A DNA stretch of 64,000 nucleotides from Alistipes excrementigallinarum. Its GTDB lineage: Bacteria; Bacteroidota; Bacteroidia; Bacteroidales; Rikenellaceae. Shown here in pieces: positions 1-10,777 of the stretch. Each line of letters starts with the position of its first letter. The stretch's first letter is position 1. Below the pieces are notes generated by a model, which did not search any database, was not told the origin of the DNA, and saw only the letters and a list, made by a program, of their open reading frames with translations. Both the position numbers and the translations under genes were made by a program. The stretch spans positions 3,098 through 67,097 of the forward strand of contig DXIP01000003.1 in assembly GCA_019112825.1 (NCBI GenBank), in the 5' to 3' direction.

Positions 1-1402
1 GCACGACGAAAAGCGGCTTGACGATTTCGGCCACGGCCGACGGCGCCAGATAGAGCGGCAGGAAGGAGACGATGGCGATGAGCGTCGCCCCCAGCAGGCT
101 CCAGCGGGGGCCATTGGCACCCTCGACCAGCGCGCGGCGGCACGCAACGCCGCGCAGCATCGCCTGCCGGGCGTTGTCGGTCACCACGATGGCGTTGTCG
201 ACCAGCATCCCCATGGCGATGATGAAGCCGGCGAGCGACGTGCGGTTGAGCCCCTCGCCCAGCAGGAGCATGAGCAGCAGCGTGCCGCCGATGGAGAAGA
301 GCAGCGAGCTGCCGATGAGCACCCCGGCCCGCACCCCCATCAGGAGCATGATGAGCGCCACGACGATGGCCAGCGACTCGGCCAGGTTGAGGGCAAAGGC
401 GGTGTTGGCCTCGCGGGCGATGCGGTCCTCGGGATAGAGCTCCGTGAGCTCCAGCCCGACGGGCATCCGGCTGCGCAGCGACTCGAGCACCCGCCCCACG
501 GCGCGGCCGCTCCGGACGACGTCGACCCCCGCTTCGGTCGAGATGCCGATGCCGATGGCCCGGCGGCCGTTGACGCGCATGAGGCTCTGCGGCGGCGAGA
601 CGTATCCGCGCTCGACGCGCGCCACGTCGCCCAGCCGGTACTGCTTGCCCGTCGACGAGATGAGCAGCTGGTCGGCGATGTCCTCCGTCGTGCGGTAGGT
701 CCCGTCCTCGAGCAGGCGCACCTGCATGAGCCCCGCCTGCTTCAGACCGCTCTCGACCAGGGTGTTCTGCCGCGCGATGGTCGCGACGACCGTCTCGGGG
801 CGAATCGAGAAGTTGGCCAGCGCCGCCAGACTCACGTAGAGGTTCACCACGGGGGTCTGCTCGCCGAAGAGCGCCACCTTCTGCACGCCGTCGAGCGTCA
901 CCAGCTCGCGCTTGATGCGCTGGGCCCACTGGCGCAGCTCGCTCCAGGTGAAGCCCTCGTCGGCCGAGAGTCCGTAGTAGATTCCGTAGAGGTCGCCGAA
1001 GTCGTCGGCCACGCGAATCGGCGAGACCCCCTCGGGCAGCGTCGGCTGCACGTCGAGCACGCGGCGCCGCAGCTCGTCCCAGAGCTGCGGAATCTCGGCG
1101 GCGCGGGTGGCCGGGTCCAGCTCGACGAGCACCTTCGCCACCCCGTAGCCCGACTCGGAGGTCACCTTGTGGACGGCACGCATGGCCTGCACCTCGCGTT
1201 CGACGGGTTCGGTGACCAGCTCCTCGACCTGCTCGGGCGTGGCGCCAGGATAGGTGCAGACGAGCATGGCGCTCTTGATGACGAAGAGGGCGTCCTCCTT
1301 CTTTTCGAGCGAGGCGAAGCTCGCGGCGCCGCCCGCAAGCAGCACCAGAAGCAGGAACCAGACCACCTTGCGGCGGCGGAGCGTATATTCGGGAAGATTC
1401 AT
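1..1402 (-). CDS. RND efflux permease (AcrB family), 3' end cut by the window edge
   Basis: The first 467 residues are present; the gene runs off the left edge. The N-terminus (MNLPEYTLRRRKVVWFLLLV) gives one membrane helix at about residues 12-30, followed by the large periplasmic porter region with the family phrase ATPEQVEELVTEPVE. The next helices carry GMLVDNAIVV, the position of the proton-relay Asp pair of AcrB. Here the pair is Asp-Asn rather than Asp-Asp. The gene lies 31 bp downstream of an adaptor gene on the same strand, so the two should form an inner-membrane drug or metabolite pump that works with a TolC-like channel not seen here. The substrate cannot be told from sequence. 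Confidence 0.93.
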   Translation of the reverse strand, partial: MNLPEYTLRRRKVVWFLLLVLLAGGAASFASLEKKEDALFVIKSAMLVCTYPGATPEQVEELVTEPVEREVQAMRAVHKVTSESGYGVAKVLVELDPATRAAEIPQLWDELRRRVLDVQPTLPEGVSPIRVADDFGDLYGIYYGLSADEGFTWSELRQWAQRIKRELVTLDGVQKVALFGEQTPVVNLYVSLAALANFSIRPETVVATIARQNTLVESGLKQAGLMQVRLLEDGTYRTTEDIADQLLISSTGKQYRLGDVARVERGYVSPPQSLMRVNGRRAIGIGISTEAGVDVVRSGRAVGRVLESLRSRMPVGLELTELYPEDRIAREANTAFALNLAESLAIVVALIMLLMGVRAGVLIGSSLLFSIGGTLLLMLLLGEGLNRTSLAGFIIAMGMLVDNAIVVTDNARQAMLRGVACRRALVEGANGPRWSLLGATLIAIVSFLPLYLAPSAVAEIVKPLFVV

Positions 1403-1433
1403 CGTCGGGAGCATTTCGAAGAGGAGGGCCGGC

Positions 1434-2465
1434 TCAATCCAGTATCCGCACGCGGTCGCCCTCCTGCAGGCGGTAGACCCCCGCCACGACGACCCGCTGG
1501 CCGGGCATCACGCCGCTGTCGACAATCACCCGGTCGCGGCCGTAGAGCTCGCCCAGACGCACGCGGTGGCGGCGGACCGTATCGCCCGGCCCCACCACCC
1601 AGACATATTCGCCCCCCTGGGCCGGGGCACAAACGGCCGTGAGCGGCAGCGAGACGGCGTCGGTCACCGGGTCGGCGCTCCGCAGGGTGATGGTGCACGA
1701 CATGCCGGGCGAGACGGGCCAGCGCTGCGTCAGCGAGTCGTCCAGACGCAGCGAGACGGGGAATCCCGAGGCGTCGGACGAGGTCTTGGCGTACTCCTTG
1801 AGCCGCGCGGGGAACTTCACGCCGCGGTAGTTGTCGAATTCGACGTAGAAGCTCGTCCGGGGCGAGGCCAGCAGCCGCAGCCCCGATTCGGGGAGGGTGA
1901 ACTTGACGGTCGTGGTGCGGGGCCCCACCAGACGGAGGACCGTTTCGCCGGCCTGCACGCGCTGGTAGGTATCGACGTAGACCGCCTCGACGACGCTGTT
2001 GAAGGGCGCGCGCAGACGCGTCTCGCCCAACAGGTCGAGCATGTTGTCGTACGAGGACTTCACCTGCACGTAGTTGGTCTGCGCGGCCTCGTACTCCTGC
2101 TGCGAGACGGCGCCGTGTTCGAGCAGCCGCCCGATGCGCTGCAGGTTGGAGCGCGCCTGCTCGAAGGCCGAGCGGCCGGCATCGACCTGCAGCCTCACGT
2201 CGCGCGGGTCCAGCTCGGCAAGCAGCTCGCCGCGCCGCACCTCCTGCCCCTGCGCCACGGGGACCGCAAGGAGCTGTCCCGAGAGCTTGAAGGCCAGATT
2301 GACGGCATCGTCGGGGGTGGCCAGACCGACGAAATCGCGGTCGATGAAGGCCGCATCACTTGCCATCTCGGTCTTGACCGGACGCACGGCATCGGCCGCG
2401 GGGACGTCGCCGCCGCGGCAGCCGCCCAGCAGCGGCACGAAGCAGAGGAGGAGCAGTGAACGCAT
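1434..2465 (-). CDS. RND efflux periplasmic adaptor (HlyD/MFP family) lipoprotein
   Basis: This 343-residue protein starts with a short lipoprotein signal (MRSLLLLCFVPLLGGC, lipobox LGGC), so it is probably anchored by Cys16. A biotinyl-lipoyl-like half (VAQGQEVRRGELLAELDPRD) follows, then a coiled-coil hairpin (residues about 95-150), the second lipoyl half (LRAPFNSVVEAVYVDTYQRVQAGE) and beta-barrel and membrane-proximal domains. It bridges the RND permease encoded just downstream to an outer-membrane channel. The ATG at 2465 is the only start that keeps the signal peptide, although the T-run of a hairpin terminator ends directly at this codon. Confidence 0.92.
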   Translation of the reverse strand: MRSLLLLCFVPLLGGCRGGDVPAADAVRPVKTEMASDAAFIDRDFVGLATPDDAVNLAFKLSGQLLAVPVAQGQEVRRGELLAELDPRDVRLQVDAGRSAFEQARSNLQRIGRLLEHGAVSQQEYEAAQTNYVQVKSSYDNMLDLLGETRLRAPFNSVVEAVYVDTYQRVQAGETVLRLVGPRTTTVKFTLPESGLRLLASPRTSFYVEFDNYRGVKFPARLKEYAKTSSDASGFPVSLRLDDSLTQRWPVSPGMSCTITLRSADPVTDAVSLPLTAVCAPAQGGEYVWVVGPGDTVRRHRVRLGELYGRDRVIVDSGVMPGQRVVVAGVYRLQEGDRVRILD

Positions 2466-2500
2466 AAAAAAGTTGATTCCGGTTCTCCGGAATCAACTTT
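2466..2500 (-). terminator. Intrinsic terminator of the DoxX gene touching the adaptor start codon
   Basis: On the minus strand a perfect 14-bp stem (AAAGTTGATTCCGG / CCGGAATCAACTTT) with loop AGAA is followed by T residues that run directly into the ATG of the adaptor gene. It lies 24 bp after the stop of the DoxX gene. No other ribosome-binding region is available for the adaptor, so the hairpin either ends the upstream transcript or controls entry into the efflux operon. Confidence 0.85.
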
Positions 2501-2524
2501 CATACCGTGTCGCCGCGCCCGCCC

Positions 2525-3634
2525 TTACGGACGAACATCCCGACAGTTCCTTTTAGCGCGGATGACCCCGTCGACGAGCTCCACCACGCCGTTGTCGGCG
2601 CGCAGCATGGTCTTCATCGTCGAGGCGTCGATGTTGTAGCAGCGCACCTCGCCCGCCGTTCCGAAGGCATGCCACGTCACCCCGTCGAGGGGTTCGGGCG
2701 TGAGGCATACGACCCGCTCGCCGGCCGCCAGCGCCTGCCCGACCAGCCGGTCCAAACGCCGGGCGCAGCCGCGGGGCATCCGCTCGAACGAGGTGACGCA
2801 GAGGAACCACACGCGCCCGGGGGCCGTCAGCAGCTCTTCGGTCGCGTCGCCCTCGGCATCGTGCAGGGCGAACTCCCCGATGATGGGGCGCACGGGCGAC
2901 GAGTCGCTCTCGGTCCGCGTATCGACCCACTCCCACCGGGTGGTATCCTGCCACTCGGTATCCTCGAGCGAAAATTCGCGCAGGCGGCCCGTTTCGAGGT
3001 TGCGGTAGACGAGCACCGTCTCCACCTCGCCCGCCTCGGCCTCGGAGGCGTGCATCTCCTGCCAGATGTTGACCCCCACCTTGTAGGGGAGGAAGTCCAC
3101 CAGCGGCAGGTGGCGGTAGCAGTAGGTGCCCAGCGCCATCGACAGGAAGAAGAAGAGGCAGGTGAGCACAATCTCGACGGGCTTGAAGGCGAAGACCTTG
3201 TCGGGGCGGTAGCGCCACCACACCACCACGGCCATCGGCAGCAGAACGAGGTTCTTGAGGAAGGTCTCCCACGGCGTGAGGCGGATGGCGTCGCCGAAGC
3301 AGCCGCAGTCCTCGACCGGGATGACCGTGGCGCTGAGCAGCGTGAGCACCGTGAAGAAGAGCATCGAGGCGAGGGCGAAAATCGAGATGAGGCGGATGCG
3401 GACCTTGAAGAGCAGCATGCAGCCCATCATCAGCTCGGCGCCGCACAGCCAGATGGAGAAGGCCATGCTTGCCGGCTGGAGGAACTCCATGCCGTAGATG
3501 GTGAGGTATTCGTTCACCTTGAGGGCCGTGCCCCACGGGTCGACCACCTTGGTGAAGCCCGAGAGGATGAACGTGCAGGCGAGGATGAGCCGACAGATGT
3601 TGGCGATGATTTTGAAGATGCGGGAGCTTCTCAT
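2525..3634 (-). CDS. DoxX/MauE-like membrane protein (BT_3928 type)
   Basis: This 369-residue protein has a four-helix DoxX-like N-terminal half (helices at about 12-30, 58-75, 82-105 and 128-142, then another near 155-175). It carries the Cys pair in EDCGCFGD, typical of the MauE/DoxX-type redox-linked membrane domain. The C-terminal half is soluble, with a thioredoxin-fold-like outline (RVWFLCVTSFERMPRGCARR). The architecture matches the Bacteroidota family called BT_3928. A role in quinone- or thiol-linked redox chemistry is inferred; no substrate is known. A hairpin terminator follows the stop codon. Confidence 0.8.
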   Translation of the reverse strand: MRSSRIFKIIANICRLILACTFILSGFTKVVDPWGTALKVNEYLTIYGMEFLQPASMAFSIWLCGAELMMGCMLLFKVRIRLISIFALASMLFFTVLTLLSATVIPVEDCGCFGDAIRLTPWETFLKNLVLLPMAVVVWWRYRPDKVFAFKPVEIVLTCLFFFLSMALGTYCYRHLPLVDFLPYKVGVNIWQEMHASEAEAGEVETVLVYRNLETGRLREFSLEDTEWQDTTRWEWVDTRTESDSSPVRPIIGEFALHDAEGDATEELLTAPGRVWFLCVTSFERMPRGCARRLDRLVGQALAAGERVVCLTPEPLDGVTWHAFGTAGEVRCYNIDASTMKTMLRADNGVVELVDGVIRAKRNCRDVRP

Positions 3635-3718
3635 TGCGGGAGCGGGGGTTGGAGGGTCGTGAGGGTATCGAGCGGGTCGGGAGGGTGTTTGGGCGGAGGT
3701 TTTCGTTGCGGAAGCGGG

Positions 3719-4396
3719 TCAGAGCAGCGGTTCGACGAGGGCGCGGATGCGGCGGGCGATGGTCTCGGGCGAAGCCATGCGCCCCTCGCCGTCGCCGCAG
3801 TCGACGATGCGCAGCGTCGCATCGCCGGCCGCCGCCTCGAGGTAGACGTCGCGCACGGTGCGCTGCAGCGCGAGCGACGATTCGTGGATGTCGGCCGCAC
3901 CGTGCAGATAGGCGCGGTCGTCGCCCTCGCGCGCCGAGCGGAGACGCTCTTCGGTGAAGGCGAAGGGGACGTCGAGGAAGAGCGAGAGGTCGGGACGCGG
4001 CAGACGGTTGTGTTCGAACTCCAGGCTGAGAATCCACCGGGCCAGCCTCCGGCGCGGCTCCCCCTCGGGCAGCTTGGCGCACTGGTAGGCGATGTTCGAG
4101 TAGACGTAGCGGTCGAAGATGACGGCATCGCCGGCGGCGAGCCACTCCCGGATTTGGGGTGCCGCCTCGGCGCGGTCGCCCGCAAAGAGGAGCGCCACCA
4201 GATAGGGGTCCACCGCCTCCACGCCGCCGAATTCGCCGCGCAGGAAGCGGGCGATGAGTTCGCCGTAGACAGGCGCATCGAAGCGCGGGAAGTGCACGTA
4301 ACGGCTCTCCACGCCGCGCTCGGCAAAGAGCTGGCGCAGCAGGGCTACCTGGGTCGATTTCCCGGCGCCGTCCAAACCTTCGAGTACGATTAACAT
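3719..4396 (-). CDS. tmk: Thymidylate kinase
   Basis: The enzyme phosphorylates dTMP to dTDP with ATP, an essential step of dTTP synthesis in the cytosol. The 225 residues show the P-loop LEGLDGAGKST at the N-terminus, the DR(Y/H) motif in FDRYVYSNIAYQ (about residue 93) and a LID region near residues 140-150 (RLRSAREGDDRAYLH). The length fits the family. It sits between the suf operon and the DoxX gene on the same strand with long spacers (232 bp and 84 bp), so co-transcription is uncertain. The upstream spacer 4397-4629 is GC-rich, contains imperfect repeats of CATCCGCCCGCAACTCGGC type and shows no gene. Confidence 0.95.
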   Translation of the reverse strand: MLIVLEGLDGAGKSTQVALLRQLFAERGVESRYVHFPRFDAPVYGELIARFLRGEFGGVEAVDPYLVALLFAGDRAEAAPQIREWLAAGDAVIFDRYVYSNIAYQCAKLPEGEPRRRLARWILSLEFEHNRLPRPDLSLFLDVPFAFTEERLRSAREGDDRAYLHGAADIHESSLALQRTVRDVYLEAAAGDATLRIVDCGDGEGRMASPETIARRIRALVEPLL

Positions 4397-4629
4397 GGTC
4401 GGTTCATTTATTCAATATCAGGGTTCCGCCGCCCGGCCGCAGCCGCCGCGGCAGCCAGTGTCCGGATTCCGCTAAGCCGCAGATGCCGCAGCCTGCTCTC
4501 CGTACGGCGGCCCGCCCGCCGCAACATCGGCTCAACATCCGCCGCAACTCGGCCTGGCATCCGCCCGCAACTCGGCACAACATCCGCCCGCAGCAGCATC
4601 GGCACGCCGCTCAGCTCCCCCCCGGCAGC

Positions 4630-5847
4630 TCAACGCAGCATCCGCACGGCACGGGCTACGCCGTCGGCCAGCGCGTCGGCCTCGGCGAGCGTATTGTAGA
4701 GGGCGAACGACGCACGGCACATGCCCGTCACCCCGTAGTGGGTCATCACCGGCTCGGCGCAGTGCTGTCCCGTACGGACGGCGATGCCGAGCTTGTCGAG
4801 AATCATCCCCATGTCGTAGGGATGAACTCCCTCGACGTTGAACGAGACGAGGGCGCACTTGTCGGCCGTCGTGCCGTAGATGCGCAGCCCCTCGATGGCC
4901 GAGAGGCGCTCCGTGGCGCGGCGCAGCAGCTCCGCCTCGTGGGCCTCGATGTCGGCCGGGGCGAACTGCTGCACGAACTTCACCGCCTCGCCCAGTGCGA
5001 TGGCTCCGACGAAGTTGGCCGTGCCGGCCTCGAACTTGAGCGGCACGGGGGCATAGGTCGTCCGGGCGAACGAGACGCGGTCGACCATGTCGCCGCCCCC
5101 GAGGAAGGGGGGCATCGCCTCGAGCAGCGCCCGCTTGCCGTAGAGCACGCCGATGCCCGTCGGGCCGTAGAGCTTGTGGCCCGAGAAGGCGTAGAAGTCG
5201 CAGTCGAGCGCCTGCACGTCGACACCGCCGTGCACCACGCCCTGGCAGCCGTCCACCACCGCCACGGCGCCCACCGCATGGGCCGCATCGATGATGGGCC
5301 GCAGCTCGGGGCGCGTGCCGAGCGTATTGGAGGCCTGCGTCACGGCCACCACCTTCGTCCGCCGGTCGAGCAGACCCGCGAGCCGCTCGGTCATCAGCCG
5401 CCCCTCGTCGTCGAAGGGCAGCACGCGGATTTCGGCGCCGCACCGCTCGGCGAGCATCTGCCACGGCACCAGATTCGAGTGGTGCTCCATCTCGCTGATG
5501 ACGATGTTGTCACCCTCGTGCACGAAGCGGCCGCCCCAGGCGTAGGCCACCGTATTGAGCGATGCGGTGGCTCCGGCCGTGAAGACGACCTCCTCCTTTT
5601 CGGCCGCTCCGATGAAGCCGGCAATGCGCTGCCGCGCCTGCTCGTAGCGTTCGGTCGCCTCTTCCGAGAGGAAGTGCACGCCGCGATGGATGTTGGCGTT
5701 CAGCTCCCGGTGCAGGTAGTCGACCGTATCAATCACACAGCGGGGCTTCTGCGCCGTGGCGCCGTTGTCGAGATAGACCAGCGGCCGGTCATAGACCCGG
5801 CGTTCGAGAATGGGGAACTCCCCGCGTATCTTTTCAACCTCTAACAT
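4630..5847 (-). CDS. sufS: Cysteine desulfurase SufS
   Basis: This PLP enzyme removes sulfur from cysteine for Fe-S cluster assembly. The 405 residues show the PLP-binding lysine in SGHKLYGPTG, the substrate-binding His region in EMEHHSNLVPWQ and the active-site cysteine in RTGQHCAEP, the SufS-type (group II) arrangement. The start chosen is the ATG at 5847 (MLEVEKIRGEF), preceded by AAAGGAG; the open frame extends 14 codons further upstream without a good site. It is the last gene of sufBCDS. No SufE or SufU sulfur acceptor gene is nearby, although SufS normally needs one. Confidence 0.96.
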   Translation of the reverse strand: MLEVEKIRGEFPILERRVYDRPLVYLDNGATAQKPRCVIDTVDYLHRELNANIHRGVHFLSEEATERYEQARQRIAGFIGAAEKEEVVFTAGATASLNTVAYAWGGRFVHEGDNIVISEMEHHSNLVPWQMLAERCGAEIRVLPFDDEGRLMTERLAGLLDRRTKVVAVTQASNTLGTRPELRPIIDAAHAVGAVAVVDGCQGVVHGGVDVQALDCDFYAFSGHKLYGPTGIGVLYGKRALLEAMPPFLGGGDMVDRVSFARTTYAPVPLKFEAGTANFVGAIALGEAVKFVQQFAPADIEAHEAELLRRATERLSAIEGLRIYGTTADKCALVSFNVEGVHPYDMGMILDKLGIAVRTGQHCAEPVMTHYGVTGMCRASFALYNTLAEADALADGVARAVRMLR

Positions 5848-5923
5848 AGTATCTCCTTTCACTTTCCACCGGCTGCCGCGGCGCCGCACATGCTCCTCAT
5901 CCGCGCCGCGCGCCGCGCCGGCA

Positions 5924-6747
5924 TCAGATTCGTTCGAGCTTCTCGCCCACGCCGCGCATGAGCACCTCGTGGAGCTGCTCCACGCCGCAGCGGCGCACCA
6001 CGTCGGCCACGAAGCCCTCCATCAGCAGCGCCCGGGCCTGCGCCTCGCTCAGACCGCGCTGCCGCATGTAGAGCAGCGCATCCTCGTCCATCTGTCCGAC
6101 CGTCGCGCCGTGCGAGCACTTCACGTCGTCGGCATAAATCTCCAGCTGGGGACGCGTCGTGATGCGGGCCTCGTCGCCCAGCACGACGTTGCGGCTCGTC
6201 TGCCGCGCATCGGTGCGCTGCGCGTCTGCCGCCACGTAGACCAGCCCCCGGAATTCACCCACGCCGTCGCCCGAGGCAACCCCCTTGACGCACGACTCGC
6301 TGCGGCAGTCGCTCACCGCATGGTCGATGCGGATGTCGGCCACGCAGTGCTCGCCCGCACCGGCCAGGAAGGCCCCGTGGAGCGTATTCGACGCACCGGG
6401 CTCCTGCAGCCCGACGCGGCAGACGAGGTTCGACCCCGCGAGCTGGAGCGTCGTCAGGTGACACTCGCTCCGCCCCTGCTGCCGCACCTCCACCTCGACG
6501 AAGGCCTCGGCCGTAAAGAGCACGCACAGCTCCAGGTGCGCATCGCGCCCGAGCTCGACCTCGACCGAGGCCTCGAGCGGCCGGTCGTAGAGCAGCACGA
6601 GCGACGCCGCGGCGTCGGGTGCAACCACGACGCTCAGCTTCGGGGCGCCGGCCGCCACCAGGGGCGCCGGCTCCGTGTGACGGATGTCGAGCCGCTCGCC
6701 CTCGAAGAGGCGGAAGGCCCCGCCGCACAAAAGTTCATCGAGCCGTA

Positions 6748-6751
<4 letters not shown>
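5924..6751 (-). CDS. sufD: Fe-S scaffold subunit SufD, short form
   Basis: SufD pairs with SufB and SufC to build and transfer Fe-S clusters. The protein has 275 residues, well below the roughly 430 of E. coli SufD. It keeps the beta-helix core and the C-terminal region with the conserved phrase PQLEIYADDVKCSHGATVGQMDEDALLYMRQRG (split here: KCSHGATVGQ, LLYMRQRGLS), including the His of SHGAT. The N-terminal helical domain is reduced. The start overlaps the sufC stop by 4 bp (ATGA), so translation is coupled. Good conservation around the missing part suggests a natural short form rather than decay. Confidence 0.92.
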
Positions 6752-7503
<752 letters not shown>

Positions 7504-7616
7504 ATCTTTTCTGTCCGTTTTTTCTGTTTCACATTTCCGGCCCGACGGTCCGAAGGAGGCACCTCGCCGCATCGCAGGCGCGGCCGCCTTTCCGTCCGCA
7601 GCCGGGCGGGCGGGGG

Positions 7617-9062
<1,446 letters not shown>

Positions 9063-9080
9063 TGTCTGCAAAATATCGGA

Positions 9081-9111
9081 CAAAGGTACAAAAATCCGTC
9101 GATAATTCAAC
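9081..9111 (-). promoter_or_regulatory. Promoter of the suf operon
   Basis: On the minus strand the -7 box TACCTTTG (9081-9088) matches the Bacteroidota consensus TAnnTTTG exactly. GTTG stands at the -33 position (9108-9111) with a 19-nt spacer. The ATG of sufB is 19 bp further downstream, giving a very short leader. Confidence 0.7.
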
Positions 9112-9276
9112 AGCGCTCCCTGCAATAATGATTCCGCAGCGAGAAATCTCACAGACGCAGGGCCGCAGACTGCGGAGCAGGCCCGCCAGAGACGCCTCGC
9201 ACGCCCGTTTTCCGCCCCGGCCGGACGGCACGGGCGCCGAACCCCGGAGCGAAAAACAAAATTTATCCCGGTTTTA

Positions 9277-9308
9277 TTTGGTACTTCGCCAATTTTGATT
9301 TACTTTTG
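9277..9308 (+). promoter_or_regulatory. Promoter of tRNA-Ser
   Basis: TTTG (9277-9280), 20 nt, then TACTTTTG (9301-9308), followed 38 bp later by the tRNA. This is a full match to the Bacteroidota -33/-7 promoter. Confidence 0.75.
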
Positions 9309-9346
9309 TCCCCGCTTAACGTTCGAAAACAACGTTTCAGCTGCCC

Positions 9347-9434
9347 GGAGAGTTGGGTGAGTGGCTGAAACCAGCAGTTTGCTAAACTGCCGTACGGGAT
9401 TACTGTACCGGGGGTTCGAATCCCCCACTCTCCG
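9347..9434 (+). tRNA. tRNA-Ser (GCT anticodon)
   Basis: The acceptor arms GGAGAGT (9347-9353) and ACTCTCC (9427-9433) pair fully. The anticodon loop TTGCTAA within the stem GCAGT/ACTGC gives anticodon GCT, reading AGC and AGU serine codons. The long variable arm (about GTACGGGATTACTGTACC) is the class II form expected of serine tRNA, and the T arm is GGGGGTTCGAATCCCCC. The discriminator is G and CCA is not encoded. A terminator hairpin follows at 9443. Confidence 0.96.
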
Positions 9435-9550
9435 CAACGAAGAAAAGCCTGAGTTTCGAGAACTCAGGCTTTTTTTGTTTCACCGCCGGACCGGGCCCTG
9501 CACGGAACGGGCGGGCGGAACAAAAAGGCCGGAGCGGCGCAGCCGCACGG
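9419..9550 (+). repeat. Direct repeat copy 1: tRNA-Ser 3' end plus terminator
   Basis: This 132-bp stretch begins in the T arm of tRNA-Ser (AATCCCCCACTCTCCG) and includes the terminator hairpin and a GC-rich tail. It recurs almost unchanged at 9615-9744. Differences are the hairpin loop, one T in the T-run and one G/A change. Confidence 0.9.
9443..9476 (+). terminator. Terminator of tRNA-Ser
   Basis: The stem AGCCTGAGTT / AACTCAGGCT with loop TCGAG is followed by seven T residues, nine bases after the tRNA end. Confidence 0.85.
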
Positions 9551-9614
9551 CTTTTCGCCTGTTGCAGGGGCCTCCCCGGCGAGGGGACGGGGAAAAAGCG
9601 TGCGCAGCACAGTT

Positions 9615-9744
9615 AATCCCCCACTCTCCGCAACGAAGAAAAGCCTGAGTTCTGAAACTCAGGCTTTTTTGTTTCACCGCCGGACCGGGCCCTGCACGGA
9701 ACGGGCGGGCGGAACAAAAAGGCCGGAACGGCGCAGCCGCACGG
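9615..9744 (+). repeat. Direct repeat copy 2: tRNA-Ser 3' fragment plus second terminator
   Basis: This 130-bp copy of 9419-9550 keeps the last 18 bases of the tRNA gene and a complete hairpin (9639-9670, loop CTGA, six T residues) but no 5' tRNA part, so it is not a second tRNA gene. The 64 bp between the copies (9551-9614) is unique. Such a 3'-tRNA duplication can be a scar of an integrated element or a local duplication. Confidence 0.85.
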
Positions 9745-9753
9745 GACGGAGAC

Positions 9754-10659
9754 TTACTGCCCGGCTCGCAGCGAGACGACCTTCGTCACCTCGTAGACGC
9801 CCGTATATTCGGCCGCAAAACCCTCATCGCGGGGTCCCGTATCACGGACCTCAAGCTCCGCCTCGACGACCCGACCGTTCTTCACACCGCCCGTGACACG
9901 GTCATACTCCGCCGCAAGCCGACCGGTGCGGTCGATGACCCAATATTCACACGTATCGTTGTCGGCCATGAACGAACGGACCTCGTGACCGATAATCAAC
10001 CGCCCCTTGACGCGCTTCGTGCCGCCCAAGACAACCGAATCGGGCAGCAGCACGATGCTCTGCTCGTCGAAAAGGGGTGCATCCTGGCCGATTTCGACAA
10101 AGAGCGCACGCCCCGGAGCATTGGCATGCAGCTCGAAATAGCGCATACCGCTGTTGCCCACACCCCATCCGCTGCAGGTTGCAGGCACGGGCTCCCCGGC
10201 ACTCCGCCGGCGGAACTCCTCGGCGCAGGCCCCTGCCGGCCGAAGCTCAAAGCGCCGCACACCCCGACGACCGCTCGCCACCTCCTGCATGACACACTCC
10301 TGCGATGCATCCCAACCGGGCATCCTCCCGAGCTGCGAGAGCAGGGCTTCGGGACCGTCGCCGTCGATGCGGAGCACCCGCAGCACCGGCTGCCCCGGGA
10401 CACCGTCGCACTCGAGCCGGGCACCGGGCAGTTCCGAATCGGCCACCACCTGCAGCCGGCCGTCGCTCTGACTCCAGAAGCGAAGGCCCGCACCGGAGAC
10501 CTCCTCCCACCAAAAATTCTCGAAGGCTTCGCGCGACGGACGTGCCGGGAAAAGCGGCTCATCCGCCCCCTTCTGCTCCGCCCCGCAGGCCGAGAGTGAC
10601 AGCGCCAGCAGCGCCCACGAGATTCGGAGCCCGAAGCTCCGACCGAATACCTGTACCAT
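9754..10659 (-). CDS. Hypothetical lipoprotein
   Basis: This 301-residue protein has a lipoprotein signal (hydrophobic ISWALLALSLSAC, lipobox LSAC near residue 25). The rest is soluble, with no family I can name firmly. The last 80 residues (RSFMADNDTCEYWVIDRTGRL to GVYEVTKVVSL) have an outline like the small OB-fold end of NlpE-type lipoproteins, but this is weak. Its ancestral promoter was TTTG-N20-TATATTTG. The mobile element at 10747 has separated the -7 box (10748-10755) from the -33 box (now 33353-33356), so expression may be altered. Confidence 0.75.
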   Translation of the reverse strand: MVQVFGRSFGLRISWALLALSLSACGAEQKGADEPLFPARPSREAFENFWWEEVSGAGLRFWSQSDGRLQVVADSELPGARLECDGVPGQPVLRVLRIDGDGPEALLSQLGRMPGWDASQECVMQEVASGRRGVRRFELRPAGACAEEFRRRSAGEPVPATCSGWGVGNSGMRYFELHANAPGRALFVEIGQDAPLFDEQSIVLLPDSVVLGGTKRVKGRLIIGHEVRSFMADNDTCEYWVIDRTGRLAAEYDRVTGGVKNGRVVEAELEVRDTGPRDEGFAAEYTGVYEVTKVVSLRAGQ

Positions 10660-10746
10660 AAGCCACGTGTTTGAAAAATGTCGTCTGACAACACGCTGCC
10701 GTTCCCCGAGGAGGGGCGACAGACCGTTCCGCGCCGCAGGCTTGAT

Positions 10747-10761
10747 ACAAATATAGTGAAA
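10747..10761 (+). repeat. Left end repeat (att) of the element
   Basis: ACAAATATAGTGAAA, identical to 33324-33338. Its complement contains TATATTTG, which fits the TAnnTTTG part of the CTnDOT integration core GTANNTTTGC and is also a -7 promoter box. Confidence 0.85.
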
Positions 10762-10777
10762 TTCAGTGAATTACGGG

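Noticed and set aside
2507..4393. Long plus-strand open frame (628 codons) opposite tmk and the DoxX gene
   Set aside because: It is a GC-rich mirror frame of two clear genes, with His/Arg/Glu-rich low-complexity translation and no family motif.
9615..9744. Possible second tRNA-Ser
   Set aside because: Only the last 18 bases of the tRNA are present; there is no anticodon or D arm.
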